Source: JAFGLY01 sp041309225 (GTDB lineage: Bacteria > Myxococcota_A > UBA796 > JAFGLY01). From it: a stretch of 64,000 nucleotides of DNA. A model generated the notes under the pieces. It had not been told where the DNA came from. It saw nothing but the letters and a program-made list of their open reading frames with translations, and searched no databases. The stretch covers positions 1-64,000 of the forward strand of contig JBFYZZ010000152.1 of NCBI GenBank assembly GCA_041309225.1. Reading direction: 5' to 3'. Below, piece after piece: positions 18,496-27,786 of the stretch. Position 1 is the stretch's first letter. Each line of letters begins with the position of its first letter. Both the position numbers and the translations under genes were made by a program.

Positions 18496-18944
18496 CCTGC
18501 GGCGAGGTGCGGGATCGCATCGCGCCCTTCCTGGACGGGCAGCTGCCCGAGGACGAGGCCCGGGTGGTGGCCGTGCACCTCGACGAGTGCGAGGCCTGTC
18601 GCCAGCTCGTGCTCGGGCTCGGCGCCCTGCCGCTGGGCCGGCACGGGCCTCCGCCCGTCCGGTCGCCCGAGTTCTGGGGATCCATGGATCGGGCCCTCAA
18701 GGAGGCCGCCCGGCAGCCGCCGTCCCAAGGCGAGCGGGTGAAGGCCTGGTTCCGGGCGCCGGTGACGACGTCGCGGGGCGTCGCGATCCTCGTGCTCGCC
18801 GTCCTGGCGGCTACGATCGGGCTCCACCTGGTCCGCCCCGGTGCGCCGCCCCCCCCGCTGCCGATCCAGGCCCAGGGTCCCCCGCCGCCCACGCATGGGG
18901 CCATCGCCCCGGTGTCCCACACGCCCGTCCGGCACCAGTACTGA
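18492..18944 (+). CDS. Zinc-finger (ZAS) transmembrane anti-sigma factor
   Basis: A 150-aa anti-sigma factor. The N-terminal cytoplasmic domain carries the zinc-binding HxxxCxxC (HLDECEAC, residues 29-36) that clamps the sigma factor. One transmembrane segment (about 98-115, RGVAILVLAVLAATIGLHLV) is followed by a short Pro-rich periplasmic tail of about 35 residues. It overlaps the sigma gene (ATGA). The very short outer part makes direct ligand sensing unlikely; release by proteolysis or a partner protein is plausible. The next gene encodes a periplasmic PDZ pseudoprotease. Confidence 0.9.
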   Translation: MTCGEVRDRIAPFLDGQLPEDEARVVAVHLDECEACRQLVLGLGALPLGRHGPPPVRSPEFWGSMDRALKEAARQPPSQGERVKAWFRAPVTTSRGVAILVLAVLAATIGLHLVRPGAPPPPLPIQAQGPPPPTHGAIAPVSHTPVRHQY

Positions 18945-19017
18945 CACCGTCTCCTCGGTGCGAGCGGGTGGAAGCCTGCCTCAGGCCGACGTGTTGAACG
19001 GGCTCGGAGGTCCTGTC

Positions 19018-20136
19018 GTGGCGTTCCTGCTGCTCGTCCTCTGCCTGGCCCGGCCCGCGCCCGGCGCGGATCCGCCGCCGTCCGTGGATGCGGTCATCGA
19101 CCAGGTGAGCGGCGTCCACGCGGACGGCCTCGAGGCGGACACGCTGCGCCAGGTGGCCCTCGAGGGGGTCATGGACTGGCTCGAGCAGCAGGATCCCTCG
19201 GGCGCGGTCCGGATCCTCGGCGCGAGCGACGTGGAGCGGCTCCGGGCGGAGGCCCGGGGCGAGCGGTTCGGTGTGGGCCTGGAGGTGCTGCTGGCCCGGG
19301 GATACGGCGCCCGGGTGCTCGAGGTCTTCCCGGGGACGCCCGCCGAGGAGGCGGGGATCCGGGAGGGTGACGTGGTGGTCGCGGCGGACGGGGTGGACGT
19401 CCGGGCCTCGGACCCCGAGGTGGTGCGCCAGACGCTCGATCCCGCGTCGGGCCGCACGCTTCGCCTCGGCGTGGTGTCCGCCGACGGGACCCTCCGGGAG
19501 GCCGCACTCACGCCGCGACGGTACGCGACGCCGGCCGTCACGGAGAGCCGGGGGTCCGACTACCGCATCCTCCGCGTCCACCACTTCGGACAGGGAGCCG
19601 GCCAGGCCCTGCAGACGAGCCTCGGCCACGTAGGGGAGGGGGAGGCGCTCGTGATCGATCTGCGGGACACCCGGGACGGGCGGCCCGAGGAGGCCGTGGC
19701 GGCCGCGGCGCCGTTCCTCGCCGGGGTGCCCGTGGCCGGGGTCCGTGTGGGGCCGCGGCAGGTCCGCGACGCGCTCCCGGTCCCCCCGGCGGCAAGATGG
19801 ACCGGGCGCTTCGTCGTGCTGGTGAACGGCGGCACGGAGGGGGTGGCGGAACTCTTCGCCGCCGCGGTCCAGCGGGCGGCGTCCGGCGCCGTCTTCGTGG
19901 GCACGCCCACCGCGGGTGTGGACGTGCTCCCCGCCTGGGTGCGCCTCGATCGGACCCGCTGGGTGCAGGTTCCCGCCGCCCGCCTCGTCCTTCCCGACGG
20001 CAGCACCTGGAGCCACGTGGGCGTCGTCCCTGACGTGTGGGTCCAGGCCCTCCCGGGCCCGGTCCTCCTGCCTCCGCCCGCTCCGCCTCCCGACCTCCAG
20101 GTGGACGCGGCCCTGAGGCTGGTCCGTTCGCCCTGA
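19018..20136 (+). CDS. Periplasmic PDZ/S41-type protein lacking catalytic residues (pseudoprotease)
   Basis: A 372-aa protein with a signal peptide (VAFLLLVLCLARPAPGA), a PDZ domain (ARVLEVFPGTPAEEAGIREG, DVVVAADGVDV) and an S41 protease-like core. Aligned with the active CtpA of this window, the nucleophile Ser is Thr273 (GGTEGVAE instead of GGSASAAE). The general-base Lys is Val301 (GTPTAGVDV instead of GTPTWGKGS). The surrounding fold is preserved (RLVLPDGSTWSHVGVVPDVW). It should bind C termini through PDZ without cleaving them. GTG 19018 has GGAGG at 7-nt spacing. It begins 73 nt after the anti-sigma gene, so a regulatory role in that pathway is inferred. Confidence 0.85.
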   Translation: MAFLLLVLCLARPAPGADPPPSVDAVIDQVSGVHADGLEADTLRQVALEGVMDWLEQQDPSGAVRILGASDVERLRAEARGERFGVGLEVLLARGYGARVLEVFPGTPAEEAGIREGDVVVAADGVDVRASDPEVVRQTLDPASGRTLRLGVVSADGTLREAALTPRRYATPAVTESRGSDYRILRVHHFGQGAGQALQTSLGHVGEGEALVIDLRDTRDGRPEEAVAAAAPFLAGVPVAGVRVGPRQVRDALPVPPAARWTGRFVVLVNGGTEGVAELFAAAVQRAASGAVFVGTPTAGVDVLPAWVRLDRTRWVQVPAARLVLPDGSTWSHVGVVPDVWVQALPGPVLLPPPAPPPDLQVDAALRLVRSP

Positions 20137-20251
20137 TCGCGTCCGGGACGCGGTGGATCGGAAGACACGGGTCGTCACCGACGCCTTGGACCCGGGACGT
20201 GGAAACCGATAACGGGGGGGCGAATCGGACCCGTTGAACCGCACCCCCGGC

Positions 20252-21553
20252 ATGCCGACCCGCACCCCGATCGATGCGCTCCTGAAGCACATGGACACCG
20301 GAGCCACCGGCGTGCTGTCCGTCGACCTGCCCGACTCGCCCGTCCGTATCCACCTCTCCGACGGCGAGATCGTGGCCGCCACGTCCGACGACGATGCGAG
20401 CGACATCCTCCACCGGCTGGTCCACGCGGGCGTGCTCGGGACGGACGACCTCGTGGGGATGGAGGTGGCGCTCGCGGACGGGGCCTCGATGTCGGGGCTC
20501 CTCTCGGGGAGCGTCCCGCACGACGCAGTGCTGGCGCACTACACCGCCCGCTTCGAGGAGAACCTCGCCCGGTTCCTGCTCGCCCGGACCTCCGCGCGCT
20601 TCGAGGCCCGCGCGGCGGGGCACGCGGGATTTCCGAGGCTCGGACCCGATCCCTCGGACCTCGTCCTCCGCGTCCGGTCGATTGCCGAGCGGGGACGCGA
20701 CCTCCTCGAGACCGCCGCGACCCGGCGTCTCGGACCGGGATCGGTGGCCGCCTCCCCCGGGGACGCCGGGTTGCTGGCGCTCGTCGGCGACGGAGTCGTG
20801 GTCCGGGACGTCCTCGCCTGCAGCCCCGAACAGCCCGTGGCCACGGCGGCTCGGCTCCAGGGCCTCGTGGAGCGCGAGGTCCTCGCGATCCTGGAGGACG
20901 CCGCCCCGGAGCCGGTCGTGGGGCCCACCCCCGAGGCACTGGATCCCACGCTGGTGGAGCCGAGCGTCGAGGAGCGCTTCTCCATCGATCCCGGCCGCCC
21001 CGCGGGGTTGGGCGAGTTCGTGGTCGAGAAGCACCTCCTCGACTACGTGGACCTCGAGACGGGCGCTGCCGAGCGCCCGCCCGATCCTGAGGACGACGTG
21101 ATCCTCGAGATGGAGGACGGGGAGGGGACCCGGGCCGCGCGCTCGGGGGCGGTGACCCTGGCCCTCGGCGGGCCGATGCTGTCCCGGGAGGAGGCGCTGA
21201 GGAAGGCCGAGGTCACCAACGAGGTGCTCCGCGCGGTGGCGGCCGAGTTCCAGGAGACCGAGGGTTCCGGTGCGGGCTGGGCGCGGATCCAGGCGGTGCT
21301 CCAGGGAGCGCCGACGCGGTACCAGGCCCTGTTCCGCGGCGTCGTCGCCCACCGCGACGGCTCGATGGACGCCGAGATGTTCGTACAGAACCTGCAGAAG
21401 CGCCCGGACGGGGAGCGGAGGCGCACGGCCAACGGCGCCCTGCAGGACCTGGTCGACCGATCCCTCACCCTGGCCGCCGAGTGCATCGAGGGTCCACGCC
21501 TGGACGGCATGCTCGATCGCATCGCGGGCTTCCAGAAGCGCCTGGGGCTGTGA
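20252..21553 (+). CDS. DUF4388/PATAN-like protein
   Basis: A 433-aa cytoplasmic protein. The first ~75 residues fit the DUF4388 (PATAN) domain: TPIDALLKHMDTGATGVLSV, IHLSDGEIVAAT, then DILHRLVHAGVLGTDDL. Such domains are frequent in deltaproteobacterial signalling and gliding proteins. The middle is helical and acidic. The last ~120 residues (EEALRKAEVTNEVLRAVAAE onward) form another helical unit. No enzyme motif is visible. An upstream TTG at 20234 would add six residues; neither start has a clear ribosome binding site. The following gene overlaps its stop by 4 nt. Confidence 0.75.
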   Translation: MPTRTPIDALLKHMDTGATGVLSVDLPDSPVRIHLSDGEIVAATSDDDASDILHRLVHAGVLGTDDLVGMEVALADGASMSGLLSGSVPHDAVLAHYTARFEENLARFLLARTSARFEARAAGHAGFPRLGPDPSDLVLRVRSIAERGRDLLETAATRRLGPGSVAASPGDAGLLALVGDGVVVRDVLACSPEQPVATAARLQGLVEREVLAILEDAAPEPVVGPTPEALDPTLVEPSVEERFSIDPGRPAGLGEFVVEKHLLDYVDLETGAAERPPDPEDDVILEMEDGEGTRAARSGAVTLALGGPMLSREEALRKAEVTNEVLRAVAAEFQETEGSGAGWARIQAVLQGAPTRYQALFRGVVAHRDGSMDAEMFVQNLQKRPDGERRRTANGALQDLVDRSLTLAAECIEGPRLDGMLDRIAGFQKRLGL

Positions 21554-22575
21554 GTCCCCGCTGGGGTGCGCTCGGGCTGCTGGGGCTGGTGGGCGCGTTC
21601 GCGCCGGCCGGAGCCCAGCCCGAGGAGCCGGGGTCCGGGCCGGACACGACGCCCGTGGGCCTGGAGGTCCCCGTCGAGGCGGTCGCGGTCGTCGGCCCCT
21701 TCGACGAGGGCGCGGTCCCGCCGGCCGTGGCCGGGGCGGCCCGGGCGAGCCGTGGCCTGCCGTTGGGGGAGCGGGTAGGGGCGGTGAGCGCGCCGTTCCT
21801 GGGCCTGCCCCACGTGGACGGCCCCACGGGCGAGGGGCGGGAGCCGGACGAGGATCCGCCGGCCCGCTACGACGCCTTCGACTGCCTCACCTTCGTGGAG
21901 GAGGTGCTGGCCCTCGTGCTGGCTCCGGATCCGGCCGAGGTGGGCACCTACCGGACCGCCCTGCGGTTCCTGGACGGGCAGGCCACGTACGCGACCAGGA
22001 ACCACTTCTTCGAGTGGGAGTGGGTGCCCCGCAACGTGGCCAGCGGGTTTCTCGAGGACGTCACCGAGGCCCTCGGGGGCGCCGTGGTCCACGAGAAGGA
22101 GGTGTCCACGCAGGTCTGGAACCGGTGGCGACGGCGACCGCGGTTCGTGCTGCCCGACGAGCGCTTCCCCACGGGACGCTTCCGCCTGGCCGTCCTCCCC
22201 CTCGAGGCGGCGCTGGCCGCGGTGTCCCGCATCCCCCCGGGCGCGATCGTGGTCACCGTCCGCACGCCCGTCCCCCACCTCCCCCTGGTCGTGACCCACG
22301 TGGGGCTCATGGTCCCGGGACGGGTGCCGACGATGCGGCACGCCACCCACATGAGCACGCATAACGTCCGCGACGACTCGCTCGCGTGGTACGTCCAGCA
22401 CCTCAAGGAGTACACGCGCTGGCCCGTGGCCGGGATCCAGGTGCTCCTGCCCAGGGAGCAGGGTCCCCGGATCGGGGCCCTGGCCCCCCCACCGGACCTC
22501 GCCCCCCCGCCCGTGCCCGCTCCGCCGTCGGTCCCCCCGCCCCCGGAGGAACCGGATCCGCCGACCCCGGGATAG
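21550..22575 (+). CDS. Exported DUF1460-type amidase-like protein with proline-rich tail
   Basis: A 341-aa exported protein (signal peptide in SPRWGALGLLGLVGAFAPAG). It resembles the DUF1460 / N-acetylmuramoyl-alanine amidase-like papain fold: the probable nucleophile Cys lies in YDAFDCLTFVEEVLAL and the His in VVTHVGLMV. NHFFEWEWVPRNVASGFLED and the MRHATHMSTHNVRDD region also fit this family. The last ~40 residues are almost entirely Pro with Ala, Glu and Val, probably a wall-spanning or flexible tail. The GTG start overlaps the previous stop (GTGA). A cell-wall hydrolase role is inferred from the family. Confidence 0.78.
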   Translation: MSPRWGALGLLGLVGAFAPAGAQPEEPGSGPDTTPVGLEVPVEAVAVVGPFDEGAVPPAVAGAARASRGLPLGERVGAVSAPFLGLPHVDGPTGEGREPDEDPPARYDAFDCLTFVEEVLALVLAPDPAEVGTYRTALRFLDGQATYATRNHFFEWEWVPRNVASGFLEDVTEALGGAVVHEKEVSTQVWNRWRRRPRFVLPDERFPTGRFRLAVLPLEAALAAVSRIPPGAIVVTVRTPVPHLPLVVTHVGLMVPGRVPTMRHATHMSTHNVRDDSLAWYVQHLKEYTRWPVAGIQVLLPREQGPRIGALAPPPDLAPPPVPAPPSVPPPPEEPDPPTPG

Positions 22576-22600
22576 GCAGGGACGTTCCCAGGGAGGCGAG

Positions 22601-24100
22601 ATGACCCTCCGCCGCTTCCAGGTGCGCCACCCGGAGGGGAGCGCCGGGGCCATCCGGGAGCCCTTGCTCCTCGAGCGCGGCTTCCGGGAATACGATGCCC
22701 GGTGGCTCGTGGACCGGGAGGTGAACCTCTCCGGTCTCGTGCGGCTCGGCCGGGCCTTCGGGGCGCTCCTCCTCGAACTGGATCCCGGGACCCGCCAGGT
22801 GATCCTCGGCCACGACTACCGGGCCTACGCCCAGCGCTGCGCGCACGCGGTGGGGCTCGGGCTCGTGGGCGCCGGCCTGGAGGTGGCGGACATCGGCCTC
22901 GCCACCACGCCCATGGCCTACTTCGCCCAGTTCCACCTGGGCATCCCGGCTTTGGCCCAGATCACCGCCAGCCACAACGAGAACGGCTGGACTGGCGTGA
23001 AGATGGGGCAGGGCCTCGCCTGCACCTTGGGCCCCGAGGAGATGGATCGGCTCCGGGCGCTCGCCCTGGAGGGCGAGCCCGGAGGTCGCCCGGGCGGCGC
23101 GTATCGCCGGGTGGAGGGGGTGGAGCGGGCCTACGTCGCGGATCTGCTGTCCGCGGGAGTGCTGGCCGGACGCCGCCGGGTGGTGCTCGCCACGGGCCAC
23201 GGGACGCCGGGGCCCGTGGCGCTCGAGGTGCTCCGCGGTGCCGGTTGCGAGGTGATCCCCCTCCATACCGACCTGGACTGGACCTTCCCTCACGGGAACC
23301 CCAATCCCGAGGCGGAGTCGTTCCTCGCCGCCCTCCGGGAGGCGGTGGCCGGAGCCGAGGGGGCACTCGGCCTCGGTCTCGACGGAGACGGGGATCGGCT
23401 CGGCGTGGTCGACGAGGCCGGCCGCACGATCTATGCGGACAAGGTCGGCCTCCTCCTCGCCCGGTGGGTGGCGGGCCGCGTGGAGGATCCCCGGTTCGTG
23501 GTGGACGTGAAGTGCACCGGGCTGGTCACCGATCCCGCCGTTCTGCCGGGCCACGTCACCTGGGAGAGGACCGGCCACTCGTACATCAAGCGCGCCGTGG
23601 CGCGCGAGGCCGCCCACCTCGGATTCGAGCGCAGCGGCCACTTCTTCTTCCGCCCCCCGTTCGGGCGGGGCTACGACGACGGCCTCCTCTCCGCCCTGCA
23701 CCTGCTCCGGATGCTGGATGCGACCGGCCGCACGCTCCGGGATCTCGCCGACGCGCTGCCCCCCACCTTCCAGTCGCCCAACCTCCAGCCTCCCGTGGAT
23801 GACGCCCGCAAGTACGCGGTGGTGGAGGCCGTCCTCGGCCAGCTCCAGGCCCTCGCGGCCGCGGGCGGGGCGCTCGCAGGCGTGCCCCTGGTCCGGGTGG
23901 TGGCGATCAACGGGGCCCGGGCCGAGTGCGCCGACGGCTCCTGGCTGCTCGTCCGGGCCTCGTCCAACCGCCCCTCGCTCGTGGTGATGGCCGAGAGCCG
24001 GTCGGGCCCGGAGCGGACGCGCGCCCTCGTCGCCGAGGCCGGGCGCATGCTGGCTGCACTCCCCGGCGTGCCGCCGTTCGAGGAGTGGACGGCGGGGTAG
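22601..24100 (+). CDS. Phosphomannomutase/phosphoglucomutase (alpha-D-phosphohexomutase)
   Basis: A 499-aa cytoplasmic enzyme that interconverts hexose 1- and 6-phosphates, feeding sugar-nucleotide synthesis for LPS or exopolysaccharide. Ser124 in TASHNENGWTG is the phosphoserine nucleophile, and LGLDGDGDRLGVVDE binds Mg2+. FERSGHFFFR is the sugar-specificity loop (usually GGEMSGH; here Phe-Glu-Arg), and VRASSNRPSLVVMAES is the phosphate-binding domain IV. GGGAGG precedes the ATG. The altered specificity loop leaves mannose versus glucose open. A strong stem-loop follows. Confidence 0.93.
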   Translation: MTLRRFQVRHPEGSAGAIREPLLLERGFREYDARWLVDREVNLSGLVRLGRAFGALLLELDPGTRQVILGHDYRAYAQRCAHAVGLGLVGAGLEVADIGLATTPMAYFAQFHLGIPALAQITASHNENGWTGVKMGQGLACTLGPEEMDRLRALALEGEPGGRPGGAYRRVEGVERAYVADLLSAGVLAGRRRVVLATGHGTPGPVALEVLRGAGCEVIPLHTDLDWTFPHGNPNPEAESFLAALREAVAGAEGALGLGLDGDGDRLGVVDEAGRTIYADKVGLLLARWVAGRVEDPRFVVDVKCTGLVTDPAVLPGHVTWERTGHSYIKRAVAREAAHLGFERSGHFFFRPPFGRGYDDGLLSALHLLRMLDATGRTLRDLADALPPTFQSPNLQPPVDDARKYAVVEAVLGQLQALAAAGGALAGVPLVRVVAINGARAECADGSWLLVRASSNRPSLVVMAESRSGPERTRALVAEAGRMLAALPGVPPFEEWTAG

Positions 24101-24109
24101 GCCGCCTCG

Positions 24110-24132
24110 GGTGCCGCCGCCCCGGCGGCACC
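24110..24132. terminator. Stem-loop terminator after the phosphohexomutase gene
   Basis: GGTGCCGCCG pairs perfectly with CGGCGGCACC around a CCC loop. It lies 10 nt after the stop of the rightward mutase gene and just beyond the stop of the convergent small gene, so it could serve both strands. There is no T tract. Confidence 0.6.
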
Positions 24133-24152
24133 TGGAGGGGCGCGCGGCGGGA

Positions 24153-24389
24153 TCAGAAGGTGATCTCGCCTTCCTCGCGCGGACGATCGTACTTCGCGTT
24201 GCGCCCGAACAGGAGCGCCCGGAAGATGGGCTTCAGGTTCCCCGCCATGAGGGCATGGTGGGGGGTGAGGCCCGCGGTGGAGGTGCGTGCACAGGCGGAC
24301 ACGCCCAGGCCGGGGGACACACCGAGGCCGTCCGCGAGGGCGACCGGCACGCCGAGGAGCAGGGTCACGACGAGCATGCGGCGGAGCAT
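24153..24389 (-). CDS. Small exported hypothetical protein
   Basis: A 78-aa protein with a clear signal peptide (MLRRMLVVTLLLGVPVALA, cut near ALADG). ATG 24389 has GGAGG 5 nt upstream. The mature part is ~58 residues: a Gly/Ser-rich start with one Cys, then HHALMAGNLKPIFRALLFGR and a charged end (AKYDRPREEGEITF). Codon use is like its neighbours. It is a single leftward gene between two rightward ones. Family and function not recognised. Confidence 0.65.
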   Translation of the reverse strand: MLRRMLVVTLLLGVPVALADGLGVSPGLGVSACARTSTAGLTPHHALMAGNLKPIFRALLFGRNAKYDRPREEGEITF

Positions 24390-24593
24390 ACAACCTCCAG
24401 TGGAGTCGGGCGGCGTGCGAGGTGGCACACCACGCACGACATCGTATCCGTGTCCGCACGGAGCCGCTCGTTGACCCCGCGGCGCGTACGCAAGGGGATT
24501 GTGAGGAAATGGTGGCGGTGCCGACCCGGATCACGACGCGGGATACGTTTCAGCCCACTCAGCACCGGAACCCCAACTCCAGGTGGAACGACC

Positions 24594-25820
24594 ATGAACA
24601 TCCTGAAGGCGATCCTGGGTGTCCTCCTGCTCGCCGGCGGTCTCGCCGGCACCTCTCCCGCCTCTGCCGCCAAGGCAGGCACGTCCGGCGCCACCGAGCC
24701 GTTCTACATGAAGGACGTGCAGGCCACGGTCAACCTGCCCCCGGGCTGGGAGATGTCCCGCTGGTCCGACTGGGACTTCCGCGCCAAGACGCACGACGGG
24801 GGTCTCCAGATGAACCTGACCTTCACCAAGTACCAGGTCGATCCCTCGCAGGAGGCGGCCGAGGGCTGGGTGAAGTTGCACACCAAGACGCTCGAGGAGG
24901 TCAAGGCGGTCGACATCAAGCCCGTCCGCACCGAGGTCGTCACCATCGGCAGCCGGACCGTGGACCGCGTGGACCTCTCCTTCAAGTTCAGCCCGACCGG
25001 GCCCGATGGCCTGTGGCAGTCGATGTCGGTCCCGGCCTGCGCCAAGACCATCCACATCGCGATCGTCTCGAACCTGAAGAACGTGCAGCTCGCCGAGGAT
25101 GCGCTCAAGTACGTCGTCGAGCACCTCCAGATGGAGCGCGACGCCGACGTCCTCGACGAGTACCGGGGCCCGGTCGCCGTGGAGAAGGCCGAGTACGCCA
25201 CCACCCTGCCCGAGACCTGGCGTCGCCCGACGCCCGCCGAGATGCCCCTGGTCGTGGACCGGATCTCCAAGCTCGGCCAGGACCAGGTGAACCCGGACAA
25301 GTGCTTCGTGGCGATCCACCCCCTGCCCAACACGGATCCCGACCTGCTCATGTTCTGCCAGAGCGGGCTCTACCTCGACAAGGTCGACGAGCACTCCTGG
25401 GAGGGCGTCGAGAAGACGGTCTACGATCGCTTCTTCGCCAAGAAGGCCGACGCGCCCCACGCCGAGAAGCTCATGATCGGCGATCGCCTCGGCTTCTTCT
25501 ACCGGCCTCCCGCGCCCAACGACACCCTGCGGGTGTCGGTCGCGCCCTACAACAAGGGCATCGTGATGGGCTGGGGTCTCACCCACAAGGACCGTGGGGA
25601 GACGCTCGAGAAGGCCATGAAGGCGGTGCTCGCCGAGATGAAGTACACGGGGCCCGAGGGCGGGGTGCAGCCCGTCGGCATCGCCAAGTACGTGGACTAC
25701 GTCGTCAAGTACCGCCGGGCCAGCCCCATGTTCTGGGGCCCGCTGGTCCTCATCGGCGGGGTGATCGTGCTCCTCTTCGTGCTGTTCGGCCGGAAGAAGA
25801 AGGTCACCTACACGTACTAG
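24594..25820 (+). CDS. Exported, C-terminally membrane-anchored protein of unknown function
   Basis: A 408-aa protein with a signal peptide (MNILKAILGVLLLAGGLAGT, AxA cleavage near PASAA). Two similar beta-rich halves follow (ATVNLPPGWEMSRWSDWDF near residue 40; YATTLPETWRRPTPAEM near 200), suggesting an internal duplication. A C-terminal transmembrane helix (FWGPLVLIGGVIVLLFVLFG) is followed by KKKVTYTY. The bulk therefore faces the periplasm, with a short basic cytoplasmic end. AGGTGG precedes the ATG. The first half resembles the PsbP/DUF1795 style of domain (LPPGW opening), but I would not assign a function. Confidence 0.75.
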   Translation: MNILKAILGVLLLAGGLAGTSPASAAKAGTSGATEPFYMKDVQATVNLPPGWEMSRWSDWDFRAKTHDGGLQMNLTFTKYQVDPSQEAAEGWVKLHTKTLEEVKAVDIKPVRTEVVTIGSRTVDRVDLSFKFSPTGPDGLWQSMSVPACAKTIHIAIVSNLKNVQLAEDALKYVVEHLQMERDADVLDEYRGPVAVEKAEYATTLPETWRRPTPAEMPLVVDRISKLGQDQVNPDKCFVAIHPLPNTDPDLLMFCQSGLYLDKVDEHSWEGVEKTVYDRFFAKKADAPHAEKLMIGDRLGFFYRPPAPNDTLRVSVAPYNKGIVMGWGLTHKDRGETLEKAMKAVLAEMKYTGPEGGVQPVGIAKYVDYVVKYRRASPMFWGPLVLIGGVIVLLFVLFGRKKKVTYTY

Positions 25821-25923
25821 CGGGGCCGGATCCGATCGGGTCACGCCGGCGGGTCATCCCGGCGGACGAACACGGGCCGCCTTCGACCCGCGGGCGCGAT
25901 ACCTGGGGTGCACGGAGGACCCG

Positions 25924-27753
25924 ATGCACCGCCCCCTCATCCCGCTCGCCCTGCTCACCCTCGTCCCGCTCGCGCCGTCGGTGGCCGCCCCCGCCGCCGA
26001 GCCGCCCGCTGCCGAGCCCACCCTCACGCCCATCCAGCAGGAGGCCGAGGCCTTCCTCGGAGCCACCGAGACCCGCCTCCTCCAGGAGATGATCCGCAGG
26101 GAACGGGCGGCCTGGGTCCAGGACAACTTCATCACCGTCGACACCGAGGCCATGGCCGCCGAAGCCGCCCAGGGGTTGATGGCCTTCATCTCCGAGGCCG
26201 TTCCCGCCTCCCGGAAGTTCGACGGAGCCGCCGTCACGCCCCTCCAGCGCCGCAAGCTGGACCTGCTGCGGCACTGGATCGACGCCCCCGCACCCCGCGA
26301 CCCGGGCCGGCGGGACGAGCTGGCCGCCACCATGGCGAGGATGCAGTCCCGCTACGGCGCGGGCAGGTACTGCCCGGAGCGCCTGCAGGGCCAGTGCCTC
26401 GACCTCGACCAGCTCTCCGCGATCCTCGCCACCAGCCGGAACTGGGACGAGCTCCTCGACGCCTGGACGGGCTGGCGCACGATCTCGGCGCCCATGCGCG
26501 ACGAGTACGCCCGCTTCGTGCAGCTCGCCAACGAGGGCGCCAAGGAGATCGGGGCCGACGACGTCGGCGAGATCTGGCGATCCCGGTACGACATGCCGCC
26601 CGAGCAGCTCGCCGCCGAGGTCGAGCGCCTGTGGAACCAGGTGAGGCCGCTCTACCGGGATCTCCACGGGTACACGCGAGGTCGCCTGGTCAAGCAGTAC
26701 GGGGCCGACAAGGTGCCCGTGAACGGGCTCATCCCCTCCCACCTGCTGGGCAACATGTGGGCCCAGGACTGGACGGCGCTCTACCCGCTCCTCGCGCCTG
26801 CCAACGACATGCCCATGGATCTCGACGCGGCCATCAAGGCCCGGAACTGGACCGGCCAGGCCATGGTGAAGCAGGGCGAGGGCTTTTTCCGCTCCCTCGG
26901 CCTCGATCCGCTTCCGGCCACGTTCTGGGAGCGCTCGCTGTTCGTCAAGCCGGCCGACCGCGACGTGGTGTGCCACGCCAGCGCGTGGGACGTCGACTTC
27001 GACCAGGACGTCCGCATCAAGATGTGCATACGGCCCGACTTCGAAAGCTTCCAGACCATCCACCACGAGCTGGGCCACATCTACTACTACCTGGCCGTTC
27101 GGGGGTACTCGACGCTCCTCCGCCGCGACGCCATGGACGCCTTCAACGAGGCGATCGGCGACACCATCGCGCTCTCGGTCACGCCCGCGTACCTCGAGAA
27201 GACCGCGATCCTGAGCGGGGTCCCGGACGACGACGCCGTCGGCCCGCTCCTGCGGCGGGCGCTCGACGCGGTGGCGTTCCTGCCCTTCAGCGTCGTGGTG
27301 GATCGCTGGCGCTGGGACGTCTTCTCCGGCGGCGTGCAGCCGGAGTCCTACAACACGCGGTGGTGGGACCTGGTCCGGGCCTACCAGGGCATCGCGCCCC
27401 CCGTGACGCGCACCGAGGACGACTTCGATCCCGGCGCCAAGTACCACGTCCCGGCCAACGTCCCCTACACCCGGTACTTCCTCTCCACCATCCTGCAGTA
27501 CCAGTTCCATCGCGCGCTGTGCAGGGAGGCCGGGTACCGGGGGCCGCTCCACCTCTGCTCCATCCACGGCAACGAGGCGGCCGGGAAGAAGCTCGAGGCC
27601 ATGCTGGAGATGGGGGCCACGAAGCCCTGGCCCGAGGCGCTGAAGGCGCTCACCGGAGAGACGCGGATCGACGCCGGCGCCCTGCTCGAGTACTACGCGC
27701 CCCTGCGACGCTGGCTGCGAACCCAGAACAACAGGAACCCCGTCGGCTGGTGA
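25924..27753 (+). CDS. M2-family peptidyl-dipeptidase (ACE-like zinc metallopeptidase)
   Basis: A 609-aa exported zinc peptidase related to angiotensin-converting enzyme, which removes dipeptides from C termini. It has a signal peptide (MHRPLIPLALLTLVPLAPSV). The zinc motif is His381-Glu382-Leu-Gly-His385 (HHELGHIYYYL), and the third ligand Glu409 (EAIGDT) sits at the same 24-residue distance as in ACE. HLLGNMWAQDWTALYPLL, CHASAWDV and the C-terminal YFLSTILQYQFHRALC are further ACE-family stretches. GGAGG lies 6-10 nt before the ATG. It probably acts in the periplasm or medium in peptide nutrition. Confidence 0.93.
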   Translation: MHRPLIPLALLTLVPLAPSVAAPAAEPPAAEPTLTPIQQEAEAFLGATETRLLQEMIRRERAAWVQDNFITVDTEAMAAEAAQGLMAFISEAVPASRKFDGAAVTPLQRRKLDLLRHWIDAPAPRDPGRRDELAATMARMQSRYGAGRYCPERLQGQCLDLDQLSAILATSRNWDELLDAWTGWRTISAPMRDEYARFVQLANEGAKEIGADDVGEIWRSRYDMPPEQLAAEVERLWNQVRPLYRDLHGYTRGRLVKQYGADKVPVNGLIPSHLLGNMWAQDWTALYPLLAPANDMPMDLDAAIKARNWTGQAMVKQGEGFFRSLGLDPLPATFWERSLFVKPADRDVVCHASAWDVDFDQDVRIKMCIRPDFESFQTIHHELGHIYYYLAVRGYSTLLRRDAMDAFNEAIGDTIALSVTPAYLEKTAILSGVPDDDAVGPLLRRALDAVAFLPFSVVVDRWRWDVFSGGVQPESYNTRWWDLVRAYQGIAPPVTRTEDDFDPGAKYHVPANVPYTRYFLSTILQYQFHRALCREAGYRGPLHLCSIHGNEAAGKKLEAMLEMGATKPWPEALKALTGETRIDAGALLEYYAPLRRWLRTQNNRNPVGW

Positions 27754-27786
27754 TCCGGGGGGGGGCGCGATCCCCCTGGAGGTACC

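Noticed and set aside
19018..20136. Active second CtpA protease
   Set aside because: Both catalytic residues are replaced (Thr273, Val301).
24390..24593. Sigma-54 promoter around TGGCACACC (about 24423)
   Set aside because: The -24 half is present but the -12 half lacks TTGC at the required spacing.
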